Source of the DNA: Chitinophagaceae bacterium
GTDB taxonomy: Bacteria; Bacteroidota; Bacteroidia; Chitinophagales; Chitinophagaceae
Reading direction: 5' to 3'
Assembly (NCBI GenBank): GCA_947458335.1
Contig: CANGYW010000002.1
Coordinates: forward strand, 1 to 41,436
Length of the DNA stretch: 41,436 nucleotides
In this document: positions 24,216 to 33,171 of the stretch, piece after piece
Position numbering within the stretch: position 1 is the stretch's first letter
How the letters are laid out: each line of letters starts with the position of its first letter
Position numbers and translations under genes: made by a program
The notes under the pieces: generated by a model
The model's input: the letters and a program-made list of their open reading frames with translations, nothing else
Databases searched by the model: none
Told to the model about the DNA's origin: nothing

Positions 24216-25006
24216 TGTTTGATTTTCACGCCGATCGTAAACGCTACTTCGAAATGCAATACCTCAATGCAAAGGGGTATGTACTTCCCTTTATCGAGCA
24301 ATATTTTCCGATTACGCCCGGTCTACGCGTCCTCGAAATTGGGGCTGGTGAGGGAGGAGTATTGAATGCTTTTATAGAGAGGGGGTGTTACGGAGTGGGA
24401 GTAGAGCTCGATCCTCGTCGGGTGGAGTGGGCCTGCGGTTTTTTATGGGAACCCATCGGTCGCGGACAACTTCATTATGTTGATAAGGATATCTACCAGA
24501 CCGATTTGATCAAAGATCTCAAAGGCCCCTTTGATATTATTGTGTTAAAGGACGTAATAGAACATATTCATGACCAGCCTCGCCTAATGCGGTACATGAA
24601 AACTTGGTTGGTGCCCAAAGGAGTAATCTTTTTTGGGTTTCCTCCTTGGCACATGCCTTTTGGAGGACACCAGCAAATTGCCCGATCTTTTTTAGCTAAG
24701 CTTCCCTATATTCATTTGCTGCCACGCGTTATGTACAAGGCGCTCTTACAACTCAATCGAGAACCTGTAGCTGAATTACTCGAGATTCGAGACACTCGAA
24801 TTACCATTGAGCGTTTTGAGCGAATTTGTAGTGAGCAAGGGTATGATATTATTAATAAGCTACATTACCTTATTAATCCTATTTATCAATGGAAATTTGG
24901 CTGGAAACCTCAAGTGCAATGGAAATTAATCAGCAAAATTCCATACCTGCGAAATTTTTTGACCACTTGTGTCTATTATTTAATTAGTTCATCTTCTCCA
25001 AAATAA
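24215..25006 (+). CDS. Class I SAM-dependent methyltransferase
   Basis: From the ATG at 24215 the product is 263 aa; the track start is a GTG one codon earlier. The SAM-binding Rossmann fold is clear: motif I VLEIGAGEGGVL (about 38-49), acidic residue of motif II in GVGVELDPRR, and FDIIVLKDVIEHIHD as the motif IV/post-IV region of Methyltransf_11/23-type enzymes. The C-terminal third is rich in aromatic and hydrophobic residues and may contact a membrane or lipid. The substrate is unknown. The TGATG overlap with parE implies coupled translation, which is unexpected for a topoisomerase gene. Confidence 0.85.
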   Translation: MFDFHADRKRYFEMQYLNAKGYVLPFIEQYFPITPGLRVLEIGAGEGGVLNAFIERGCYGVGVELDPRRVEWACGFLWEPIGRGQLHYVDKDIYQTDLIKDLKGPFDIIVLKDVIEHIHDQPRLMRYMKTWLVPKGVIFFGFPPWHMPFGGHQQIARSFLAKLPYIHLLPRVMYKALLQLNREPVAELLEIRDTRITIERFERICSEQGYDIINKLHYLINPIYQWKFGWKPQVQWKLISKIPYLRNFLTTCVYYLISSSSPK

Positions 25007-25014
25007 GATCTTGT

Positions 25015-25860
25015 ATGCTCCATATTGTTTTTAATGAAGTAGAAGTCGATCTCCTAAAAGAAGTGATGCAACTTGATCCCTCACTCGAGGGTCCTGTTGA
25101 ACTTATTCGGGATGACTATGCCGTGGGGCCCTTAGCGGGACTTGATACCGAAGAGGGAGCCGCCAGTAGAAAGCAGTGGTGGAGAGAATTACTAGTCGGT
25201 TCTCCTTATGGCGCTGAACGAGTTGACCTCATCAACGATGCAGAAACGGTTTTAACAATCACCCGTTTTCTAGATCAAGACCCCGAGCATGAGTGCTTTA
25301 TTTGGATGGGGCAAAATCAACATGATGTGGCAGGGTATTTTTGGTTAGTATCTCAGTTGCGGGCTTATCAGGGTAGAGTGATGATTCTTTACATGAATAA
25401 CCTTCCATTTTTGAATGAGAAGGGGCAGCTTTTCTATCCCGCTTTTCTAAGTGAAATTCGTCCGGCCGAGTTTATAAAAGCAAAAAAACTAGCACGTCCT
25501 GTTACTCGTAGCGAATTTGAGATAGACCCCGATGAATGGAAAAAGCTCTGTGATGATAATGGGATGGTGCGTTGGCTCGAAGGAGGAAAAAAGCTAATTA
25601 GCAAAGATATTTCTTGCTACGATCCAGAGATCCGCCGTTTTGTAGGCGGGGACTGGCAAAAGGCCAATCGGTTATTGCATCAGGTACTAACGCGCATGAA
25701 AAACAGAACGGGAGATGTATTTTTAATGAGCCGTCTTTGCTCATTAGCTAGTACCGGTGTATTAGAAATGAAAGGAGAGCCCGGGGCTCCGTGGAAAGAC
25801 CTTGAGTTTCGACAGCCTGGGGCATTTGGTTCGAAAGAGACAGTCCCTGCTCAAGAATAA
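25015..25860 (+). CDS. DUF1835/DUF3658 domain protein
   Basis: The product is 281 aa. The N-terminal half (about 1-120) fits DUF1835, with MLHIVFN at the start, a DDYAVGPL segment and FIWMGQNQHDVAGYFWL. The C-terminal half (about 165-260) fits DUF3658, with DEWKKLCDDNGMVRWLEGG, then ISCYDPEIRRFVGGDWQKA and FLMSRLCSLASTGVLE. No enzymatic activity is established for this pair of domains as far as I know. There is no signal peptide or membrane segment. It lies 8 nt after the methyltransferase gene and 23 nt before parC, so it is probably co-transcribed with the topoisomerase subunits. Confidence 0.8.
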   Translation: MLHIVFNEVEVDLLKEVMQLDPSLEGPVELIRDDYAVGPLAGLDTEEGAASRKQWWRELLVGSPYGAERVDLINDAETVLTITRFLDQDPEHECFIWMGQNQHDVAGYFWLVSQLRAYQGRVMILYMNNLPFLNEKGQLFYPAFLSEIRPAEFIKAKKLARPVTRSEFEIDPDEWKKLCDDNGMVRWLEGGKKLISKDISCYDPEIRRFVGGDWQKANRLLHQVLTRMKNRTGDVFLMSRLCSLASTGVLEMKGEPGAPWKDLEFRQPGAFGSKETVPAQE

Positions 25861-25883
25861 TAAACGCTTTAAACGATCTGTGG

Positions 25884-28394
25884 TTGAAAACTAAAACACC
25901 AATAGCACAAGCCGGTGATACCGGCATACAAGGCCAATACAAACATTGGTTTCTCGATTATGCCTCATATGTTATTTTAGAACGAGCGGTACCGGCTATC
26001 GAAGATGGATTAAAGCCCGTACAGCGACGTATACTGCATGCTATGAAGGAAATGGATGATGGTCGCTATAACAAAGTAGCCAACATCATTGGACAGGCTA
26101 TGCAATACCATCCTCACGGAGATGCCAGTATTGGCGATGCTTTGGTCAACCTTGGGCAAAAGGATCTGTTGATCGATACGCAAGGTAACTGGGGAGATGT
26201 AAGAACGGGAGATGATGCAGCGGCAGCTCGTTATATAGAGGCTCGACTAAGCAAGTTCGCATTAGAGGTTGCCTTCAATCCTAAGACCACCCAATGGCAG
26301 CTCAGTTATGATGGGCGCAAGCAAGAACCGGTTACACTCCCTATGAAGTTTCCGTTGCTATTAGCTCAGGGAGCCGATGGAATTGCTGTCGGTCTATCGA
26401 CTAAGATACTACCGCATAACTTTTGTGAGTTGCTCGAGGCAGCCGTCAAGTACCTGCGCGGACGCCGTTTTGAGTTGTATCCCGATTTTCAGACCGGGGG
26501 ACTTATTGATGTAACGGATTATAATCAGGGAAAAAGAGGGGGTAAGGTAAAAGTGCGCGCCCATATCGAGGAGTGGGATAAAAAAACACTGGTCATACGC
26601 AGCGTTCCTTACGGGGTTACAACCATGCAGCTAATGGAATCCATTGTTAAGGCCAATGATCAAGGAAAAATCAAGATCAAAAAAGTAACAGATAATACGG
26701 CTGCCGACGTGGAGATCTTAGTCGATTTGGCTGCGGGTATCTCTCCAGATATCACCATCGATGCGTTATATAAATTTACCGATTGCGAGATCTCTATTTC
26801 TCCCAATGCCTGCGTAATTGCCGAACAGAAGCCTCAATTCTTGGGCGTGCAAGAACTACTCCGGTTCTCTGTGGACAATACAAAGTCGTTGTTAGAGCAA
26901 GAACTCCGGATTCGGCTTTCGGAGCTACAAGAGAAATGGCATTATACCTCACTGGAGAAAATCTTCTTCGAAGAAAAGATCTACAAGGAGCTCGAAAAGA
27001 AACATAGTACCTGGGATAAGGTACTCGCCGCCATAGAAGAAGCTTTTTCTCCTTTTGTAAAAAAGCTAAAAAGGCCCGTAACCCGAGAAGATGTCTTAAA
27101 GCTGACCGAAAAACCTGTTAGAAGAATTTACAAGCTCGATATTGACGAGCTTAATGAGCAAATACGAGATCTTGAGTCGGCCATGAAACAAGTGCGTCAC
27201 GATCTTGACCACCTGATCGATTTTGCAGTTGCGTATTACGAAGGATTGCTCAAAAAATATGGAAAGGGAAAAGAAAGACGCACTGAAATCAAAGAGTTCG
27301 AAGTTATAGAAGCCAAGCAGGTAGCTATTGCTAATACCAAGCTCTACGTAAGTCGCGAAGAAGGTTTTATTGGAACGGGCCTTAAAAAAGATGAACTGCT
27401 GTTTGAATGTTCTGATTTGGACGATATTATTGCCATTACAAAGCGTGGAATCTTAAAGGTGGTAAAAGTGGCAGAAAAGTCTTTTATTGGAAAAGACATT
27501 CTACATGTGGCGATCTTTCAAAAAAATGATGAGCGTACAACTTACAACATGATTTATGCCGACGGAAAGGGAGGTGTCAGTTATGCCAAGCGTTTTACCG
27601 TAACGGGGGTAACCCGCGATAAGGAATATGATCTCACCAAGGGAGATGAAAAAAGCAAGGTGCATTACCTCAGTGTCAACCTAAATGGAGAGGCAGAGGT
27701 GGTAAAGGTCTTGCTAACGCCCGGTTCTGCAGCTCGTATAAAAGAATTCGACTTTTACTTTGAGACCCTTGCTGTTAAGGGGAGAAGTAGTATGGGTAAT
27801 CAGGTTACCAAATATCCCATTCGGCAAGTCAAATTTAAGGAAGCCGGAAAGTCAACGCTTTCCGCCAAAAAGCTATGGTTCGATGATCAGTTCGGACGAC
27901 TCAATAGCGAAGGAAAGGGTATGTTGCTGGGTTCATTCGATCCTGAGGAGTTGCTCTTGGTGATCTACTCTGACGGGAATTATGAGATTACCGATCAGGA
28001 AGTGACTCAAAAATTTGATCCCGACAAAGTTCTTCAGATCGAAAAATTCGATCCTAAAAAAGTAATTACGGCTGTCTATGCCGACCTTGAAAAAAAGCAG
28101 TATATGCTCAAGCGCTTTTTGATCGAGACCAGCACCTTAAAATCTAAGTTCTGTTTTATAAAAGAGGGAGCTGGCAATTATGTAGAGGCTGTAACCACCG
28201 ATGCCGAACCAGTATTGGCCATGCAGCAGGGAAAGGGAGCACAGATTAGAAAAGCAAAACTTAAGCTTAGCAAGATCGCAGAGGTGTCTGGATGGAAAAC
28301 GGTAGGTACGAAGCTGGCAGATTTTAGCAAGTCTACCGAAATGGAGTGGGTAAAGATCTCTTCGAGTGGTCAGCCGGAGTTGTTTGAAACGTAG
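25884..28394 (+). CDS. parC: DNA topoisomerase IV subunit A
   Basis: This subunit cuts and rejoins DNA; with ParE it decatenates chromosomes. The 836-aa product has the GyrA/ParC winged-helix core (YASYVILERAVPAIEDGLKPVQRRIL, YHPHGDASIGDALVNLGQ) and the catalytic tyrosine in AARYIEARLSKFA (Tyr117). A coiled-coil gate region with VRRIYKLDIDELN follows, then a C-terminal beta-pinwheel. The start is a TTG at 25884, and no in-frame ATG nearby gives a complete N-terminus. The presence of ParE in the same run and a divergent pinwheel favour ParC over GyrA. It ends 3 nt before the convergent smpB stop, with no visible terminator. Confidence 0.94.
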   Translation: MKTKTPIAQAGDTGIQGQYKHWFLDYASYVILERAVPAIEDGLKPVQRRILHAMKEMDDGRYNKVANIIGQAMQYHPHGDASIGDALVNLGQKDLLIDTQGNWGDVRTGDDAAAARYIEARLSKFALEVAFNPKTTQWQLSYDGRKQEPVTLPMKFPLLLAQGADGIAVGLSTKILPHNFCELLEAAVKYLRGRRFELYPDFQTGGLIDVTDYNQGKRGGKVKVRAHIEEWDKKTLVIRSVPYGVTTMQLMESIVKANDQGKIKIKKVTDNTAADVEILVDLAAGISPDITIDALYKFTDCEISISPNACVIAEQKPQFLGVQELLRFSVDNTKSLLEQELRIRLSELQEKWHYTSLEKIFFEEKIYKELEKKHSTWDKVLAAIEEAFSPFVKKLKRPVTREDVLKLTEKPVRRIYKLDIDELNEQIRDLESAMKQVRHDLDHLIDFAVAYYEGLLKKYGKGKERRTEIKEFEVIEAKQVAIANTKLYVSREEGFIGTGLKKDELLFECSDLDDIIAITKRGILKVVKVAEKSFIGKDILHVAIFQKNDERTTYNMIYADGKGGVSYAKRFTVTGVTRDKEYDLTKGDEKSKVHYLSVNLNGEAEVVKVLLTPGSAARIKEFDFYFETLAVKGRSSMGNQVTKYPIRQVKFKEAGKSTLSAKKLWFDDQFGRLNSEGKGMLLGSFDPEELLLVIYSDGNYEITDQEVTQKFDPDKVLQIEKFDPKKVITAVYADLEKKQYMLKRFLIETSTLKSKFCFIKEGAGNYVEAVTTDAEPVLAMQQGKGAQIRKAKLKLSKIAEVSGWKTVGTKLADFSKSTEMEWVKISSSGQPELFET

Positions 28395-28397
28395 TTG

Positions 28398-28835
28398 TTA
28401 CGCGCCTTTTCTGTTGATCTCGCGCTCGGCCTCTCTTTTTTTAATGCTCTCTCTCTTGTCAAATTGCTTTTTGCCTTTGCCGAGTCCGATCTCGATTTTG
28501 ATCAATCCTTTTTCTGAGAAAAAGATCTTGAGGGGTATCAAAGTGTAGCCTTTCTCTTTCAATGCTGCTGTTATTCGCCCAATCTCTTTTTTTGTAAGTA
28601 ATAATTTTCTGTCGCGTAGCGGTTCGTGGTTACTATGCGATCCGTGACTGTATGGTGCAATATGTAGCGATTTGATATACGCCTCTCCGTTTTGCACCAC
28701 GCAAAAACTATCATTAAAACTAGCTTTTCCTTCTCGAAGTGATTTAACCTCGGTACCCGATAATACCATCCCCGCTATATAGCGGGTCTCAATAAAATAA
28801 TCATAGAGGGCCTGTCTGTTTTGAAGGGCTTGCAT
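28398..28835 (-). CDS. smpB: SsrA-binding protein SmpB
   Basis: SmpB binds tmRNA and takes it to stalled ribosomes for trans-translation. The 145-aa length and motifs fit well: NRQALYDYFIETRYIAGMVL, the GTEVKSLREGKASFNDSF signature, HIAPYSHGSHSNHEP, and the basic C-terminal tail (KREAEREINRKGA) that enters the decoding centre. The ATG at 28835 lies 27 nt after the accD stop, so the two may be co-transcribed. It is convergent with parC. The tmRNA gene itself is not in this window. Confidence 0.97.
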   Translation of the reverse strand: MQALQNRQALYDYFIETRYIAGMVLSGTEVKSLREGKASFNDSFCVVQNGEAYIKSLHIAPYSHGSHSNHEPLRDRKLLLTKKEIGRITAALKEKGYTLIPLKIFFSEKGLIKIEIGLGKGKKQFDKRESIKKREAEREINRKGA

Positions 28836-28862
28836 GGCAGCGATATTTCCGGATAGACCGAT

Positions 28863-29777
28863 CTATTGTTCGAAGATCGTTATAAGAGAGGCAAGCTTTT
28901 GCTTTAGCTCATTTCGGGGAACGATAAAATCCAAGAAACCGTGCTCCAGAATAAATTCGGAACGCTGGAATCCTTCGGGCAGATCTTTTTTGATAGTTTC
29001 TTTAATTACGCGAGGGCCGGCAAATCCGATAAGAGCGCCGGGTTCGGCAATATTCAGATCTCCGAGCATACCAAAGGAGGCAGAGATGCCTCCAAAGGTG
29101 GGGTCGGTAAGTAAAGAGATATAGGGGAGCTTGGCATCACTAAGTTGAGAGAGCTTTCCGCTGGTCTTGGCTAACTGCATCAGCGAGAAGGCGCTTTCCA
29201 TCATACGGGCGCCACCGCTTTTAGAGATAACGAGGTAAGGCGTCTTGTTGGCGATGCAATAGTCAACAGCCCTAGAGAATTTCTCTCCCATCACACTGCC
29301 TAACGAACCTCCGATGAATTCAAAATCCATACAAGCAACGACTAATTTTTTTCCATTCACTTCGCCCACGGCTACTCGCATGGAATCTTTAAGATCGGTC
29401 TTACTCCAAATATCTTCTAGTCTTTTTTTGTAGGGTTTTAGGTCGGTGAATCCTAAAAAGTCTTTGCTCCTAATAGAGCTGAATAACTCGGTGTATTGAT
29501 TATCATCAAAGATGATTTCAAAATAGGCATCGCTATTGATGCGATAGTGGTAGGCGCACTTTGGGCAAATATGAAAATTGTCTTTTAAGTCGTGCGAGGT
29601 ACAGATATGACCACAATCCGGGCATTTGCTCCATAGTCCCTCCGGGGTCTCCATCTTTTCGGAAGTGCGCGTATTGATCCCCTTTTTTATTCGCTTAAAC
29701 CAACTACTGCGAGGCTCTTCTGCGGAGGAGCCCTCACCCGTGAGGTTTACATCGAGGTCTTCAATTTTTTTAGCCAT
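28863..29777 (-). CDS. accD: Acetyl-CoA carboxylase carboxyltransferase subunit beta
   Basis: AccD with AccA transfers the carboxyl group from biotin to acetyl-CoA, the committed step of fatty-acid synthesis. The 304-aa protein has the N-terminal zinc ribbon with Cys52, Cys55, Cys71 and Cys74 (CPDC, CPKC). The crotonase-like core follows, with FEFIGGSLGSVMGEKFSRA, SGGARMMESAFSLMQ and LTDPTFGGISASF, plus the oxyanion-hole Gly pairs expected of the family. The first 25 residues are acidic and Ser-rich and lie outside the conserved core. The ATG at 29777 is preceded by AAGGA and a TATATTTG box. accA is not nearby, as is common in this phylum. Confidence 0.97.
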   Translation of the reverse strand: MAKKIEDLDVNLTGEGSSAEEPRSSWFKRIKKGINTRTSEKMETPEGLWSKCPDCGHICTSHDLKDNFHICPKCAYHYRINSDAYFEIIFDDNQYTELFSSIRSKDFLGFTDLKPYKKRLEDIWSKTDLKDSMRVAVGEVNGKKLVVACMDFEFIGGSLGSVMGEKFSRAVDYCIANKTPYLVISKSGGARMMESAFSLMQLAKTSGKLSQLSDAKLPYISLLTDPTFGGISASFGMLGDLNIAEPGALIGFAGPRVIKETIKKDLPEGFQRSEFILEHGFLDFIVPRNELKQKLASLITIFEQ

Positions 29778-29793
29778 ATCCTTTCTTGTACAA

Positions 29794-29801
29794 CAAATAT
29801 A
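29794..29801 (-). promoter_or_regulatory. -7 promoter element TATATTTG for accD (and perhaps smpB)
   Basis: TATATTTG on the minus strand matches the consensus and ends 16 nt before the accD ATG, with AAGGA in the leader. No TTG is present at the expected distance. Confidence 0.6.
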
Positions 29802-29839
29802 GGAAAGCCTTGCTTTTGCGCTTAGCGACCCCTGGTTCT

Positions 29840-31561
29840 TTAAAAACCTTTGGTCTTCTTAGCGGGTATTGCCGCCGGTTTAGGGCCTGGTTTTACAGGG
29901 CTTGCCGGAAGCTTTCTTTCACCTTTAATAGTAGCGGCTAGCTTTACGGCTTCGTATGCATTGACAATACCGCCTGTTTTACAAAGTTCGCTCAGCAGTA
30001 CTTTTTCTCCTGTGCCAGGATTTCGAACCGAATCTGCAAGAGCTACGGACGATTGCTCTATGACCATCTTTAGTTGTCTGGCACTAAGGGTAGGAAAGTA
30101 TTCTAGCAGTAAGGCAGCGACGCCTGCCACCACTGGAGAAGCCATGCTGGTTCCCTGTAAAAACTGGTAGCTATTTCCACCGGGTACAGGGGCGTAGATC
30201 TTTACGCCGGGTGCAAACACATCTACCTCATTTTTTCCGTAATTAGAAAAAGAGGCCGTAAAGCCGCCAGTGCTGGGATCGCCACTGGCTCCCACCGTAA
30301 TCCAGTTTTCGGCCCTTTCTCCTTCGATCGGTAAGGGGGCAGGGTAGTTGAAGGTAGTATCTAGGTTCTTGGCGTCATTACCGGCCGCATGTACCAGAAG
30401 AACTCCCTTTTGCGCAGCGTACGCTACGGCTTCATCCACCCATTTTTTCTCTGGCGAATAGCCCTTGCCAAAGCTCATGTTGATGATTTGCGCTCCGTTA
30501 TCGACGGCATAGCGTATGGCTAACGCAATATCTTTATCGTGCTCATCTCCATCGGGCACTGCACGCAGAGTCATGATTTTTACATTGTCGGCTACACCAT
30601 CACTGCCTTTGTTATTATTACGACTGGCTGCTATAATCCCAGATACGTGTGTTCCGTGCAAAGCCGATTTAGCGGTGGCCATGATATCATTATTGCCGTA
30701 GTAACGATCACTAAAGTCTTGGTAGTTGTCCTTTACGATATCACCTCTATAATTTTCGGGAGCTTTATTGCCGGCTTCTTCTTTTTGTTCCATGGAACGG
30801 ATATAGTCGCCGAACTCTTGTAGAAATTCAATATTGCTGGTCTCGAGTGCATCGTTGTTGAACATCAGATTGTAGAGGGCAGAGCGGGCTTTTTTTACAT
30901 CGCTTTGCTCTGGCTTATAATCGGATAGGTCTTTGCCTTTAAAAGTGTCCCTTCCAAGTGATTTTCGAAGCAGGCTGTCACTTTTAAGTAAATTGTTGTA
31001 AGCTCTTTTCATCATAAGCATTTCGGCGCCATTACCCTTCTTTTCGCCGGTAATTTCCTGTTTTGAGCGAACCCACATATTGTACAAGTAGAAACTTTCT
31101 TTGTTGAATTTAACCACCAGGGGATCTATGTTCTCATATTCACTCTTAAAGCGGTGGTATACCCGGGCTGCTTCGTATGAGTCTTTTTCAACGTTGCGTC
31201 CGTCTTTTCCACCCAGAAAATTCCACCCGTGTATGTCGTCGATGTAGCCATTCTTGTCATCATCTTTTCCATTGCCCGGAATCTCTTTTAGATTTGTCCA
31301 TAGCACGTTGCGCAGATCTTCGTGGAGCGTGTCTATGCCTGAGTCGATCACAGCTACTACTACCGGCTGGCTTTTTCGTTGTTGACCTTTTAAAAAGGCA
31401 TACGCTTTTTCGAGACTAATGCCTGCATAGCCGCTATCTTGTCTGTCTTGTAAGTGCCACCCCTGGGGAATTTCTTTTTTGGGGGTCTCTATAGATGTTT
31501 GTGCGAACAGAGACAAAGAACAGAGAAGAAATAAAATGCTAGAGAAAAAGTATTTTTTCAT
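29840..31561 (-). CDS. Secreted S8 (subtilisin-like) serine peptidase with a large insert
   Basis: The product is 573 aa with a signal peptide (FFSSILFLLCSLSLFA then Q). The catalytic triad is complete: Asp73 in VAVIDSGID, His302 in HGTHVSGI and Ser472 in QGTSMASPVVAG, plus the oxyanion Asn in HAAGND (395). The Asp-to-His distance is about 230 residues against roughly 30-40 in subtilisin. The extra segment is helical, charged and full of Lys, Asn and Tyr (about 120-295). After the catalytic domain comes a Pro/Lys/Ala-rich tail (KPGPKPAAIPAKK) with no recognisable sorting domain. It is probably periplasmic or surface-exposed. It starts 11 nt after the ALDH stop, so it may be in one transcript with that gene. 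Confidence 0.92.
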   Translation of the reverse strand: MKKYFFSSILFLLCSLSLFAQTSIETPKKEIPQGWHLQDRQDSGYAGISLEKAYAFLKGQQRKSQPVVVAVIDSGIDTLHEDLRNVLWTNLKEIPGNGKDDDKNGYIDDIHGWNFLGGKDGRNVEKDSYEAARVYHRFKSEYENIDPLVVKFNKESFYLYNMWVRSKQEITGEKKGNGAEMLMMKRAYNNLLKSDSLLRKSLGRDTFKGKDLSDYKPEQSDVKKARSALYNLMFNNDALETSNIEFLQEFGDYIRSMEQKEEAGNKAPENYRGDIVKDNYQDFSDRYYGNNDIMATAKSALHGTHVSGIIAASRNNNKGSDGVADNVKIMTLRAVPDGDEHDKDIALAIRYAVDNGAQIINMSFGKGYSPEKKWVDEAVAYAAQKGVLLVHAAGNDAKNLDTTFNYPAPLPIEGERAENWITVGASGDPSTGGFTASFSNYGKNEVDVFAPGVKIYAPVPGGNSYQFLQGTSMASPVVAGVAALLLEYFPTLSARQLKMVIEQSSVALADSVRNPGTGEKVLLSELCKTGGIVNAYEAVKLAATIKGERKLPASPVKPGPKPAAIPAKKTKGF

Positions 31562-31572
31562 GTTTATCGGTA

Positions 31573-33096
31573 TTAAATATCAAATTTTATGCCTTGTGCC
31601 AGAGGTAGGGATTGACTAAAGTTGATGGTATTGGTTTGTCTGCGCATATAAGCCTTCCAGGCGTCGCTTCCACTTTCGCGACCACCGCCAGTTTCTTTTT
31701 CTCCTCCAAAAGCGCCGCCAATTTCTGCTCCGCTTGTGCCAATGTTGACATTCGCTATCCCGCAGTCACTTCCACGTGCAGACAAGAATTGTTCTGCTTC
31801 GCGTAGGTTCAATGTCATGATAGCCGAGGATAATCCTTGCGGTACCTCATTTTGTATGGCAATGGCTTGATCGATGTCTTTGTAAGAGAGTAGATATAAT
31901 ATGGGAGCAAAGGTTTCTTCTTGCACGATTTGATAGTGTGGCTTGGCCTCGGCGATACAGGGCCTTACATAGCAGCCGCTTTCGTAGCCTATGCCGCTAA
32001 GCACTTCGCCCTCGACCACAAATTGACCGCCCTCTTTTTTGCAAGCTTCTATGGCAGCCGAATAGCGTTTCACCGCATCCGAATCTATTAATGGGCCAAC
32101 GTGATTCTCTTGATCGAGCGGATTGCCTATTCGCAATTGACCATAAGCAGCTTTTAATTTTTGCTTGACAGTCTCGTATAACGATTCGTGAACAATAAGT
32201 CTGCGGGTTGTGGTACAACGCTGTCCAGCTGTTCCTACCGCTCCAAATACAGCTCCTCTAATAGCTATATCAAGATCTGCGTGGGGTGTAATAATAATCG
32301 CGTTATTTCCTCCTAACTCCAGCAGCGTCTTTCCTAATCGTTGTCCAACCACGGCAGCCACTTTTTTTCCCATGGCCGTAGATCCGGTAGCAGAAACAAG
32401 CGGAACACGTGTATCGAGGGCCAACCATTCACCTACTTCCCGGCCGCCGATCACCAGACTGCATACACCCTCATCGACCTTATTATCTCGTAGCACTGAG
32501 GCAATGATATGATGACAGGCCAGTGCGCAAAAAGGCGTCTTCTCGGAGGGCTTCCAAACACAAACATCGCCGCAAACCAATGCAATCATGGCATTCCAGC
32601 TCCATACGGCTGTTGGAAAATTAAAGGCTGAAATAATTCCCACTACACCAAGGGGGTGATATTGCTCGTACATCCGATGGCCAGGTCTTTCGCTATGCAT
32701 GGTAAGGCCGTACAATTGCCTGGAAAGTCCCACCGCAAAGTCACAGATATCGATCATCTCTTGCACTTCGCCCAGGCCTTCTTGCAGGCTTTTGCCCATT
32801 TCGTAAGACACTAATTCGCCAAGGGCAGTTTTATTTTTTCGAAAGGCTTCTCCCATTTGTCTGACGATCTCTCCGCGTTGTGGAGCGGGTAGCATTCGCC
32901 AGTTAACAAAAGCCTGCTGCGCTTTTTTTAGTACGGCATCATACTCGTTACGAGATGCGCTGCTTACCTCCCCCAATTTTTTTCCATCGACGGGTGAGTA
33001 CGAATCGAAAGTAGGGCCAGTACCCTGTAACCAGGTGGTACCTGTACAAATGCCGGGTGCAACGCCCGATGCGGGAATCCAAGTAGAAAAATTCAT
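31573..33096 (-). CDS. ALDH7-type aldehyde dehydrogenase (probable alpha-aminoadipic semialdehyde dehydrogenase)
   Basis: This NAD(P)+-dependent enzyme oxidises an aldehyde to an acid in the cytosol. The 507-aa protein has the general ALDH motifs: AFNFPTAVWSWNAM, VWKPSEKTP, SATGSTAMG for cofactor binding, Glu260 in LLELGGNN and the nucleophile Cys294 in GQRCTTTRRL. GGNNAII, GAVGTAGQRCTT and NIGTSGAEIGGAFGGEKETGGGRESGSDAWK are typical of the ALDH7A1/piperideine-6-carboxylate dehydrogenase subfamily, which acts in lysine degradation. No other lysine-catabolic gene is visible, so the pathway is inferred from family only. A near-consensus TAACTTTA lies 20 nt upstream of the ATG. The peptidase gene follows after 11 nt. 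Confidence 0.88.
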   Translation of the reverse strand: MNFSTWIPASGVAPGICTGTTWLQGTGPTFDSYSPVDGKKLGEVSSASRNEYDAVLKKAQQAFVNWRMLPAPQRGEIVRQMGEAFRKNKTALGELVSYEMGKSLQEGLGEVQEMIDICDFAVGLSRQLYGLTMHSERPGHRMYEQYHPLGVVGIISAFNFPTAVWSWNAMIALVCGDVCVWKPSEKTPFCALACHHIIASVLRDNKVDEGVCSLVIGGREVGEWLALDTRVPLVSATGSTAMGKKVAAVVGQRLGKTLLELGGNNAIIITPHADLDIAIRGAVFGAVGTAGQRCTTTRRLIVHESLYETVKQKLKAAYGQLRIGNPLDQENHVGPLIDSDAVKRYSAAIEACKKEGGQFVVEGEVLSGIGYESGCYVRPCIAEAKPHYQIVQEETFAPILYLLSYKDIDQAIAIQNEVPQGLSSAIMTLNLREAEQFLSARGSDCGIANVNIGTSGAEIGGAFGGEKETGGGRESGSDAWKAYMRRQTNTINFSQSLPLAQGIKFDI

Positions 33097-33171
33097 ATGT
33101 AAACAATTGAGTCGGTAAAGTTATTTGATTTCTATTGATATCGACAGGCTAGCCAGTGCATTGATGTTCTC

